Shown: positions 22,486 to 32,545 of the stretch, piece after piece | Layout: every line of letters starts with the position of its first letter | How positions within the stretch are numbered: position 1 is the stretch's first letter | Assembly: GCA_029378245.1 (NCBI GenBank) | Contig: JARKIF010000012.1 | Span: 992,001-1,056,000, forward strand | Direction of reading: 5' to 3' | Source of the DNA: Roridomyces roridus | Taxonomy: Eukaryota > Basidiomycota > Agaricomycetes > Agaricales > Mycenaceae | DNA length: 64,000 bases | Notes under the pieces: generated by a model | What the model was told of the DNA's origin: nothing | What the model saw: the letters and a program-made list of their open reading frames with translations, nothing else | Databases searched by the model: none | Position numbers and translations under genes: made by a program

Positions 22486-23961
22486 GAATATTTGGGGTGG
22501 GATGTATGTAGGGGAAGAGGAATGTAAACGCCGCAGTAACGAATCGGAGAGAATTTCGCATGACGTGGTCTGTACTTGTCATCTCTTGAAGACCCTTCTG
22601 TGCGGACCTGGAAGCGGATAGGGGGAGTTGTAAGTTGTACTATGACAGATGCGTTTACCGGTTCCGCGTCGGCTTATTCTGCAGCAAATTCGCGTGGTTC
22701 CGAAGTTGGATCGCCGGTAGTTGGAATTTGGCAAAGAATTCAGAAAAATCAAGAAAACTATAACGATCAAACGAAGCACGAAGGAAAACCAGGGAAAACC
22801 ATGCGATACGATGGCCGCACACGAGTGACGAAAACGGTGATGGCCAAAGCTTGTGCCTGTTCGCCGAGCCGAGCTCATAAGTAATTAGCCGGGTCAAAAT
22901 AGAGAAATCGTCGGTACTTTGACTGTCTTTCGTTGCAGAAACAGTTCTGAGTCCATGCTGGGAATCATATGTAAGTTTGAAACCTTATCAAAGAACGTAA
23001 TTTAAAGTTGCCGTTCGATCTGATTCACGGCCCGAATATCCAGCATGGCAACCGCGAAGATACCGCCCGCCGATCGGCGTCGGCGATCTGATGATGGACC
23101 ACAACAACTGAGCAGTCATGTGGTCCCTTGTTGCTGTTTGAAGCTTTGTATAAATAGGTCGTGGTTCAGAAGAAAAAGATCTGCAGTTCAACATCATGCA
23201 TGGGATTTCAGGATATTCGGGCAGCCAGGCTCGGCGCGGGGTACATCTTGGGTACATCACGACACCAGTAATACTCTGGTCCAACTCTGGTTCCAGTTGA
23301 GAGGGAATGACGTTCGGGGGTAGTACCTCAAGGCTTCAACCCCGCGTCGTATATCCGTGCCGATTCCGACTTTCTCTGCGACAACATCGGCCCACGAGAC
23401 GACAACGTTGAACGGCCTCGGACATACTGCATACATACATCCAAATCGCAGGCTGTCAACGTTGCCCCACATTCGAGCCAGTTGCGTAACATTGGCGTAA
23501 CATATGAATGTATCAACGGCGAAGAAGTCGAAGGCCCGAAAGTAAGGATCAAATATTTTGACAGGCATATGCACTTCACAAGATGGAAGTTGGTATCTGG
23601 TGATATCCGTTTGAAAATTCCTCTCAAAATCCGGTCCACTACAACCCTTTTTTAGACCTACATACTTTCACGAAACACGACTCCCCGAAACCAAAGTGAG
23701 CATGCCCCAAAAGGTATTCAACGAATTTGTTGCTACGACGTGCGTCGCCAATCATTTATTTTTCACGAGGCGACAGGCCGTAACATGTCCAGGCTCTAGC
23801 CGGACCTTCTACCTGTATGATCGCCAAGATCGTAGCGCCAGGCTCACGGACCCAACACGCCATGACGACCAATAAAGAACACTCCCGACCGCAAGCGCGA
23901 CCTTCTTTTCTACTCTCCACACCCGCCATACACACACAAAATCGCTCGACCAGAGCGACAA
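22486..23961. other. no gene seen
   Basis: 1.5 kb between the transporter and the next gene. Overlapping short frames on both strands carry no motif. The last 100 bp upstream of 23962 are CA- and AC-rich and probably include the promoter of the next gene. Confidence 0.5.
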
Positions 23962-24954
23962 ATGGAGGACTCATACAACCGTCCCACGACGACCCACTCC
24001 CTCAAGCACAATCAGCGCGTCCGACTCATGCGTTCGACGCGCAAAGTCGAAGCCCTTCTCGGCGAGACTCCCCTCTTCGTCGACGCCAACTCTCCCCGAA
24101 ACTCCCTCGTCCAAGCCTCCGACGCTCATGCACGTGCAGTGTACATCATCCCGGCATCGCCTCGCTCATCCTCGCTGGGGGTCTACTCTCCAACCCAGCC
24201 GTCGACCTCCCCTGCCGCTCGTGCCCCACGGCCCGTCCTAGCCGTTCGCGTTCCCAGCAGCCTTGGGACAGACTTTGACTCTCCACCCGACTCTGCCGCG
24301 TCCCAAGTCTCGTTCGCGAGCCTGATCCCAATGGTGGACCAGGAGGAGCACGACCACAGGCTGCGCACACGCAAAATGGCGCGCATAGTCCGTACGCTTG
24401 GCGCCCAGGTCCCCGCTGAACTCGTCTTCCCGACTACGGCGCCCCGCCAAAAGCGGATATCAAAACGCCGCTCGAGGCAGCATCTCCTGCAGGGTTCGTC
24501 GGGTGGTTCGTCGGGGAGGACACATGGGACGATTCATGAGGATGAGCCAGAGCGTGAGGGCGAGCCTCAAAATGACCCCGAGCGCGAACGGCCCCTTTCC
24601 TCTCCCGACTCGGAATCCCTGTATTCGACGTTATCGGGCGGGGACTGGGTTCCAGTTTCCAGTCCGCAGACACGGGCCCGTCCACAATCACATCGAAAAC
24701 GCCCCTCCAAATCACACTCTCAACAATCCCACTCGCATACTCGCTCAGCAGCCTCCGCCGCCTCCGACTCTCCAGCCGACTCACCCTTCTCAGAGTTGGA
24801 CGAGCTTCATCCGGAGGACCGACCGCTTGGATACGTCAATGGAACGACGCACCGTAGCGAGAAGGGTTGGAGCGGGGAGTGGGTTTCGGCTGGGAGCGGG
24901 ATGCAGAATATGGATGACGTTGCGAGGCGGTTGCGAGATCTACGACTGAGATGA
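23962..24954 (+). CDS. conserved basidiomycete hypothetical protein
   Basis: Single-exon frame of 330 aa beginning with ATG at 23962. Serine-, proline- and arginine-rich, largely disordered. A short ordered core RKMARIVRTLGAQVPAELVF (about residues 138-157) fits a motif of the type 'K.aR.LGe.vP.eLv' that I know from many otherwise uncharacterised basidiomycete proteins. The C-terminus DVARRLRDLRLR is also of that type. No signal peptide or membrane segment. Function unknown; a nuclear or cytosolic regulatory role would be guesswork. Confidence 0.75.
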   Translation: MEDSYNRPTTTHSLKHNQRVRLMRSTRKVEALLGETPLFVDANSPRNSLVQASDAHARAVYIIPASPRSSSLGVYSPTQPSTSPAARAPRPVLAVRVPSSLGTDFDSPPDSAASQVSFASLIPMVDQEEHDHRLRTRKMARIVRTLGAQVPAELVFPTTAPRQKRISKRRSRQHLLQGSSGGSSGRTHGTIHEDEPEREGEPQNDPERERPLSSPDSESLYSTLSGGDWVPVSSPQTRARPQSHRKRPSKSHSQQSHSHTRSAASAASDSPADSPFSELDELHPEDRPLGYVNGTTHRSEKGWSGEWVSAGSGMQNMDDVARRLRDLRLR

Positions 24955-25852
24955 GTTTTTTCGTTTGGAATGGAATGGACTTGATTGCGGGGAGATGGAT
25001 GTATCACTTTCTTTAATTCTTCTTCAGGGCTGCAACAGCAGTATCTTTGGCAATTTGTACACCAGTCACTCATTGATTCCTTAATTTTTGCATTCTCCTT
25101 TCAGCGTTCTCCAAGTATATCGCAAATTCGAAGATGGGTAGATTACGCCACGCACCTTGAAGATCGGGGCGCCACTTGTATCATGCCGACACCGACCCCG
25201 CAAGAAGTTCCGTCCAACGACATGCCGCCGATTTGTCGGTATGTACATAGACAAAGTGCGAGCCAAAATTACCATACCGATGGGTATCGTTTGAGTGCAG
25301 CTTAGACTCCGTGCTGTTCGTAAGTAAGTAGTGAGTGACGGGTCGCCGTATAGCTGCCAGTAGGGATTGACTCGGATAGGAATGTCAGGTGTCGATGATC
25401 GTCGAATGTCGAGAACTTGTCATAGTCATACCCATGAGGTATAGCAAGTAAGGGAAGGAAGCTCGTTATAAACGCGTTGTGGAGACTCCAGAGTCCATAG
25501 TCTCCTTGTCGGAAACAAAGAGTTACTCCCAGAGTGACCGATGAGTCCACAATGGGTCATTGGAGATGATGCCTTGCCAACAGGCCCCAGGTTGTGTCGA
25601 TCCCTAAGTAACAGTTGAAGTTGTCCAGCTGGCAGCCAGGTGTCGACGGGGTTGTCACTTTGAAGATCATCGCATACTGAATCTCGAGATGATGATGGTG
25701 GGAGGAAGAGAGGGCGAATCACAGCCAAATACACAAAGTCGTGTCAAGCAGTCCGGCCCGCCCGATCATCGATCATCCCGCATTCCGATCAAGGAGGCTG
25801 CAGCTGAATAATGGCTGACTGATGCAGCCGCGTCATACTCGGCACGCCTGAA
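24955..25852. other. no gene seen
   Basis: 0.9 kb between the hypothetical and the SDR. The open frames (for example 25302-25550 and 25426-25734 on the minus strand) overlap and show no family resemblance. The last 60 bp are homologous to the SDR promoter at 48240. Confidence 0.5.
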
Positions 25853-25858
25853 TATATA
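25853..25858 (+). promoter_or_regulatory. TATA box of SDR copy 1
   Basis: TATATA within GAATATATAGGTTCAAC, 55 nt upstream of the ATG. The same string lies upstream of SDR copy 2 at 48270. Confidence 0.6.
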
Positions 25859-25907
25859 GGTTCAACGTTGAGGCATCCCATTGAGCGAACACCCACTCCA
25901 CCATCAA

Positions 25908-26922
25908 ATGGCATCGGAATCTCAACCTCAAGTAATTCTCATCACTGGGTGCTCTACAGGCTTTGGACGTGCGCTTTCTGAAGGTGAGTCTAAAGGTCTT
26001 TTTCAACCTCGCGTTCAAATGTTGATTTGATTCGATTTTCAGTTGCGCTAGACCGTGGCTTCCGCGTCATCTCGACCGCGCGACGGGTCGAAACGTTGGA
26101 AGCTTTGCGAGACAAAGGCGCCACGACGCTCAAGCTCGATGTCACCGCTCCGTTCGATGAACTGGTCAAATTTGCCGCTGAAGCGTGGGCCGTCTAGTAC
26201 GTCGCAATCTCTCGCCGCAAAGACTAATTGGTTCAAATCACGACAGCGGGCAAGTCGACTACCTCATCAACAACGCCGGCTACCTTCTGGGCGGCGCGAT
26301 CGAGGAAAGCACGCCGGAAGAAGTACAAGCGCAATTCAACACAAATTTCTTCGGCTTGCTCAATCTAACCAACGCGTTCCTTCCGCACTTCCGCGCTCGC
26401 CGGGCGGGCACGATCGTTAACATCAGCTCTAAAGGCGGGACCATCAATATGGTTGGTTGCGGTATCTACTGCGCTACCAAGGCTGCTGTGGATTCTATTT
26501 CTGATTGTTGGTCCCGGGAGCTCAAGGAATTTGGGATTCGGTGTATATCGATCCAGGTGCGTTCATTCTGTTCTCTACTTTGTGATGCCGATGCCTAAGA
26601 CTCTTCCAAGCCGGGCAGTTTCAGCAGTGCCGTCGGCGAATCTTCCAACGTCCGACGCGGATCCAACCGAATCGCAGGGTATACAGCCCCCGACAAGGTT
26701 ATGGTCGATTTCACGGCCGCTGCAGGCACCGAGAGGGGCGATACCATGAAGGGGTCTGCCCGAATAATTGACTTTGTTACGGCGGGCGGTGGGAAGGGGC
26801 GGTTGCCGATGCGGCTCACGCTGGGTGATGATTCGTACGAGAGTGTCAAGGGTGTGAGGAAACAGTGGATGGATGAGATGGAGGAGTTCAAGTCGTGGGG
26901 GGCTGGGACGGATTTTGATTAG
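25908..26922 (+). CDS. classical short-chain dehydrogenase/reductase, copy 1
   Basis: Four exons, 25908-25983, 26043-26196, 26247-26556 and 26611-26922, total 852 nt and 283 aa. TGCSTGFG is the cofactor-binding motif, INNAGYLLGGAIEE contains NAG, SSKGG is near the catalytic serine and YCATK is the catalytic YxxxK. Intron 3 ends in AAG, giving IQPGSFSSAV across the junction, as in related SDRs. Cytosolic NAD(P)-dependent oxidoreductase; substrate unknown. Copy 2 at 48338 is a direct repeat of the gene plus promoter and about 0.2 kb of 3' flank. Unlike copy 2 this one has the complete helix before KEFG and the full C-terminus. Confidence 0.92.
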
Positions 26923-29900
26923 TTGACGTCTTGATCATGTTGACTTGATTCGATTGTGATTCAAATCCGGATTCCTCAGCGGCAAGAATGTGTCTTGGGC
27001 CGTCCTTGCAATCGTTGGCGGACTGTTTCTAGCCAATATGCAGCTTCCAAGGCATAGCGACAGCTCGTACCCGTGGTCACCTACCTCGTTCAACTCGAGC
27101 TCGCGACATGTGGTGTAACCTTCGAGGACACGAAGTTCAAACGCATCCGCGGGGTGGATTTGCAAGACTCGCCAGTATCCTGAGGCTAATCCTCTGCCTC
27201 GTTCGACTCGGGCACCTTTATTTTGTTTTTGCTCCCAGAAGTTTTTATTTACTGCTTCGGAATGTTTTCACCACAGGGTTCCAAGATTTATTTCACGACT
27301 CATTAGCGTCGAACGTCATGCCGAGGGTGTTCGGGCTCTCCCGCCTACCGGCCATCAAGCTGTCGGGAGGGCGGGAAACTTCGCCGACGGCCGTTGTATC
27401 CTGATCCGGCGTTAGCTGTCTCACTCTGCTTTCACCTCCATCTACCGCAGCGGCGCAGCTTTCACTGTGCGGCACTTCTCATGTCATCGACCGGACATTG
27501 AGCCTAACTTCCTTATTCCTCCATTGTGCGTCGACACGGAGCGTTTCTCGGTTGCGTTGGGGCAGTTGTCTCTCAACTGCAGGGTCGCCGAGGATGGGTT
27601 ACCGGTATGGGACGGGTACCCTATCTAAGGTGAGTACTGTCCGAGTCTCCGTGATCTCAACGTCGAACGACGTGCTGCGCTTGTGGATGCCAGATGGCCT
27701 TGCCTTCATGCCATCGCCACGGCCCGATGCATAGACGACAACGACACTGTCGGTCCGAACCTTTCTCCTGCCCTGCGCGCCCCGTCCTTGTTGTGGGTTA
27801 TCGTCCGCACAAAGCGCGGCATTCAAGTCAGGCAAATGAATGTCGGGTCGATTGCCGTGTCGTTCTAAGCATCTGGGAGCGTGTCGGGCACGTTGGACCG
27901 GGACGTAGTAGTATGCGCACCGTCACAAATGGGTCGCGTGCTGCATGTTCACTTGTCACCTATGCCTGTACCCCCGGACCCGTCTGCAGTCTCTTCGCTT
28001 GCCATTCTGCGCGGCACCGGGCAGGTTGTCCAACATTTACTCTGCATTGCATCACGTCGCACGCGCGCGTACCATCGGCTCCAACTTCCACGGGAACGAA
28101 ATGTCTCAAATTGACGTGTAGGCGTCGCGTCGTGCGTCGGCGTGGCGGAGCGGCATGTGTCATTTATTCTTCAACGCCGCCGTGCGCGTTGGTGGTATAT
28201 TACTTACCACTGACAAGACATGCCTTCGCTTCGCTCCGGCATCGTTGCATCATACGGCGTTCAAGTTCAACCAGAACTGGCCTCGAAGTTTATTTTGGAT
28301 AAGCTGTTTGTTCCAAGTTTGATCAATACACTTTCTATCTACGATTTGAATTTCCTTCAGCAAGGCTAGGCGGCCCAGAAATGCTACAGGATAAAGGATT
28401 GAACAAATGAAATCGGGCTCGGGGGGGTCCCATGGAGTCAGACACGAGATTCCAGTGTCAGTCTGCTACGTTATGTAGAATGCGCACAGAAGAGTGAGGT
28501 GCGGGATCAGCATCTGGTTGGCTAGCGCGACGTGCAACACTGTGCGAGAGCGGACGTCACCAGCCGAGCCCGCCGTTGAAGCAACATATGACACATACAG
28601 TGTGCAGCGCGCAGGACACAGCTAGGTCCCATCCGCCATTAAACATAATCAGACCGGTGAATGAGAGTCAGTCTGCCATGTAGGTTGAGGTTAGTCCCGG
28701 TGAGATGCGGGCGTTGAGACAGAGAGAGGGACGACGGAGGGTCCAGCACTGCGGTGCGGATGCTACTCGAACATCGTGTTGGGACGCGATAGTGGGATGG
28801 CGATGGTCGTCGGTCGAGCCGCGAAATTCCGAATCCCAAGCAACAGGCTTGCAAAACTTGAGACAACACTGAAGAGGCCATCCCAGATAGTGCAATTGAC
28901 GAATTTTGAGCATAACCAATCCGGGAGAACGTCCGCGATGCGCAAGTTGACCACAGAGGATCATCGGAGTCCAGACCAGCAGACCAGGAGCGATGTTGAG
29001 CATGGAAGCTAAGGGAACTTGAAGGGGGAAGACCCGGAAGAGGGAAAGAGTGATGGGTTGAGAGACAATTCAGGCCCGATTTATATGAGACAGCTGCGGC
29101 AGGCATACGTGGTCACGGCAAGGCTGAACCGCCGAGAAGATCCATTATGGTAACACTGCTGTAGAACAGCTGTTGCGATCACCGGTATGTGAGCCCGCCG
29201 GGGGAGAGTTGCAGAACGCGCGTTCTTGCCAAGCTGATTGGCAGTCAACGATGGGTAGTAGTTTGAGCAGAGGGAACCCACTTTGGGAAAGTTTTCTCAA
29301 GAATCAAGATCAACAGCGACGCGCAGCGCTCGGCCGCCGGAATGCATACGTCGCCTCAAGCTGGCGATGTACAATTTGAAATGCTGTTGAACCGGGTGAT
29401 CTGGGTGGCGCTCGTGGGAGAAATTTATGGAAGAGCTGTGGAGGATGCATTGAGTCGGCGGCAAGATGAGAGAGAGAAACAAAAGGAGATCACACAAATG
29501 GGGAAGCCCAATCAGTGATGGAGCCATAATCTTAAAGAACGGATAATGGTGGCGGCTGTTGATGGCGGGGGCGGAGGGCCGCGGAGCTGCGGACCGATTC
29601 ACCGACGCGGCCTTGATTATGAATAAAGTCTGGCATGCCACAAAAAGCCTTTGAAATATACATTTGAGACCGCTCGAAGCCTGGAAATAAAATTTTGGAG
29701 CTGAGAAAATAAAATAAAAGTGTGTTTGATTAAATGACCAACTTGAACAGCATACTGATATGATTGACCGCGGTGGACAAAAATCATTTAGTTTTTTCCG
29801 GGCCTGTTTTTTTGGTCTCATGTTGTAGATTGATGTATTTCTTTGAAGATCTACATCTTTCTACATAAATCCCCAAATTTGGGGTTCTTTTTTTGTGCAG

Positions 29901-30447
29901 CTGTACATTTTTTCGGTGAGACATCAGAGAAACACTGGTTCCGCAGAAACACACAGATCTTCAAAGATCATCATCGTGTGTCTTTTTTTTGCTGAGGGCC
30001 TCTTTATTTTGTAATATCCCAATGTTGGCCGGACTCTGCATCAGGCCGATGTGATACCCGATGCCCGGCATCACGGCTTCTAGAAGCTGCCCTTCTTTCT
30101 TGATGTTTACATCAACCTGCCGGGGACATCCATCAGGAAATCAAAGGCATCTGGTTGCAGGCTCGGCAAGTGGGGAAAAAAAAGAGACATCAGGATGTAG
30201 ATCCACACCTGCTAGTCTTTTTTCCCCTTCACTGACCTTTTTTTGTTTGAATGACATCCAAAAAAAAAAGGCATCAGAAATAAAAAAGAGGGATCATCTT
30301 TGAAGATCTTTGAAGATCTTTGATCACTATGTCATTTTTTCTGTGATGGCTGGCAAAACATGTAGATTCATGGAAATCTATGAAGATCTCTGCTCTGGCT
30401 GCACAAAAATGCCACCATCCAGAACAGGACACCATTTTTGTCCACCC
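26923..30447. other. gene-poor segment
   Basis: 3.5 kb without a supported gene. The first 0.2 kb continues the repeat shared with 49310-49520. From about 29600 the base composition shifts to AT- and T-rich, with repeated GAAGATCT strings (about 29846, 29957, 30298-30322, 30370) and a perfect 14-bp palindrome at 29871-29884 (CCCCAAATTTGGGG). That part looks like an old mobile element that received the retrotransposon, but I could not define its ends. Confidence 0.5.
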
Positions 30448-30452
30448 CGGAC

Positions 30453-30928
30453 TGTCACGCGCTGACCTATTTGCGCACGTGACAACGCCAAACAAACCCG
30501 ATATACATTGGCGCCGCACAGCGTTAAAGTCATGGGAACCCTGTCTCGATCGGATTGAAGAAGAAGCCGAGGAAGACATTATTTAAAGACGTGGGATAAG
30601 TTTCATATTTATGCACGACAGCGTGGATGAGGGATGAAGTTTTCGATCAGTGAACTGTCAGATCATGACAGGCTTCTATGAAGAACACGGTGTAGACATG
30701 ACAATAGGAAACGACAAAGATGCAGAACAATAGTGCATGTCGGAAGCCAGGACAATTAGTGTAGCATCGTAGATCTATTCCTCATAGTATAAAAGCAGTA
30801 GCTAGTCGTCGTATTCTGTACCCTCTCCTAGACTTTTATTCAGTTCATTTTACGAGCTTTAGTAGCGCACTACCCAATCCACAGCATCTTACCGCTGTTG
30901 GACGCGTGAAACAAGTCTTGTCGTGACA
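30453..30928 (+). repeat. 5' LTR
   Basis: Begins TGTCACG and ends CGTGACA, an inverted terminal pair. A TATA box (TATAAAAG, 30788-30795) is followed about 41 nt later by TAGACTTTTATT, the likely RNA start. The LTR also contains the last 45 codons of the pol frame in its 3' counterpart. Confidence 0.95.
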
Positions 30929-30929
30929 T

Positions 30930-30941
30930 AATAAAAGTCTA
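30930..30941 (+). promoter_or_regulatory. self-priming primer-binding site
   Basis: AATAAAAGTCTA begins one base after the 5' LTR. It is the exact reverse complement of TAGACTTTTATT at 30829-30840, where transcription should start 41 nt after the TATA box. No complement to the 3' end of initiator methionine tRNA is seen here. This is the arrangement of Tf1-type elements, in which the RNA 5' end folds back to prime minus-strand DNA. Confidence 0.75.
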
Positions 30942-31429
30942 CCCTCATACCGCTCATACCTCCCCCCGACATATCCTTTCCATACGCCTCGGCGTCCCTC
31001 CCCCACTACTTGGATTCTCGTAATTGAAGATCCACTCATACCTCAAGCGTCACGTCGTTGAATCGCGACGTTAAACAAGCGCCAATCTTTGGTCGAACTA
31101 TTTTGATAGACAGTCGCTGTGCTACGGGAAACGTTGAGTCCGTCCCCGCACAATAGCAGACGTTGGCGTTCGGGTGGCAATCTTCGGAGAGTACCCTCGC
31201 GCAGATACCGGGAGAGTCGTAGAAGGCCCGGGTCTGTTCTATCGGCAAGCGTTCCGACCGAGAAACCCACCACCGGCTTCGTGCCGCTCCTACCCAAGCC
31301 GCGACGGCGTTTCGCGCACCATCATCCTCCTCTTCCGGCACCTCTAGCCGTGAAGCCCGTTCCGTAGCGGACCAACTCTTGGCCGCTTCCGCCACCACCC
31401 ACCACACCTTCCATACCGCCGCCCCTGCC

Positions 31430-32545
31430 ATGTCCCATCACGGCAGCCCCATCCCCTATGACCAGCCTCAGGCTGGTTACTCGTACCCTCCCCAACAAAT
31501 CTACCCCTCCCGCCCTCCTACCCGTTCTCCCCCTCGCCCCCTTCCCACACGACCCGACTCACAACCCCCCGCCCAGCCTGGCCTGACTGAGTTACTTCAG
31601 GCCCTCCCCCCACGCCCGGCACCAGCAAGGATGACGCTGGCCCGGCTTCCCCCGCCGTTTGACGGCAATGACAAATCCAAGTGGGAAACTTGGATTGATA
31701 GTGTCATGACTTACCTCATGGCCTACGAACACGACTTTGGTACGGATCACCGACGTATCTTTTTCGTGCTCTCGTTGCTGGGCGACGAGAAGAGTACTGC
31801 ATGCCCGGCCTCGAACTGGTCACGCAACTGGAAGGCGAAGCATTTTCGCCTTGATCAACCCCGTCCCTCCTTCGCAGAGTTCTTGACGGAGTTGGAGTCG
31901 ACGTTTGCGGATCAGAACGTCAAGGAGACGGCGCTATTGCGCCTGATGAACACTCGGCAGGGAACGTCCACCCTGGCCGACTTCCTCCAGTCGTTCGAGT
32001 TGAACGCGGAGCAGGCGGGCTACACGCCCGGAAACGTGCTGCATGACACATTCCTGTGTCAAGCATTGGAAATCCTGGTCTCGGACCAGGTACGCAAACA
32101 GCTGTATGCTGGAGGCGTCGAGATCCCGGGAACCTACCCCGGATTGAAAAGCCGGTTGATGACCATCAACGGCATCATTGAGCGCGGGAAGCTCATCAAC
32201 TCTCGCTGGGGAGCGGGAGGTGGAATGTTTTGGACGCCGGCGCAGCAGCAGCCGCCGCCCAAATTCCCCAAGGCCACGACACTGGTGCCGCCGCCTCGAC
32301 CCCAGGGGATGGCCCCCCATTTGGCGACCCGGGTCACTCCCGGAAACCCAGCGCCGATGGATGTGGATCGAACGCGGCAGGCCGCATTCAAGTGTTATAA
32401 TTGTGGCAAGGAGGGCCACATGAAGCGGGAGTGCCCAGAGCCTCCCAAAAAGAAGTTTAATATCCGGTCGATCAAGACCGAGGACTACACGCAGGAGGAC
32501 CTGCAGGCTCTCGCGAGCATACTCCGCGAGAAGGGTTTTTGTTAG
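31430..32545 (+). CDS. gag: Gag polyprotein
   Basis: First ATG at 31430; 371 codons to TAG at 32543-32545. A proline-rich N-terminus leads into the capsid-like retrotransposon gag domain (KWETWIDSVMTYLMAY ... FADQNVKETALLRLMN). Near the C-terminus is one CCHC zinc knuckle, CYNCGKEGHMKREC. It forms the virus-like particle and binds genomic RNA. The frame overlaps pol, which lies in the -1 frame. The leader between the LTR and the ATG is about 500 nt. Confidence 0.92.
   Translation: MSHHGSPIPYDQPQAGYSYPPQQIYPSRPPTRSPPRPLPTRPDSQPPAQPGLTELLQALPPRPAPARMTLARLPPPFDGNDKSKWETWIDSVMTYLMAYEHDFGTDHRRIFFVLSLLGDEKSTACPASNWSRNWKAKHFRLDQPRPSFAEFLTELESTFADQNVKETALLRLMNTRQGTSTLADFLQSFELNAEQAGYTPGNVLHDTFLCQALEILVSDQVRKQLYAGGVEIPGTYPGLKSRLMTINGIIERGKLINSRWGAGGGMFWTPAQQQPPPKFPKATTLVPPPRPQGMAPHLATRVTPGNPAPMDVDRTRQAAFKCYNCGKEGHMKRECPEPPKKKFNIRSIKTEDYTQEDLQALASILREKGFC
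32533..32545 (+). promoter_or_regulatory. -1 ribosomal frameshift site before the gag stop
   Basis: In the gag frame codons read AAG GGT TTT TGT TAG. The heptamer G GGT TTT (32533-32539) fits X XXY YYZ, and the pol frame is exactly -1 relative to gag and open across this point. The stop is one codon downstream. A stimulatory RNA structure downstream was not evaluated. Confidence 0.7.

Noticed and set aside
14163..28240. Shared TGCCTTCGCTYCGCTCCGGCA string at 14163 and 28219
   Set aside because: Only about 20 bp match and flanks are unrelated, so there is too little to call an element.
30274..30579. 101-codon minus-strand frame repeated at 36381-36764
   Set aside because: It lies antisense in the LTR and pol and is repeated only because the LTR is.
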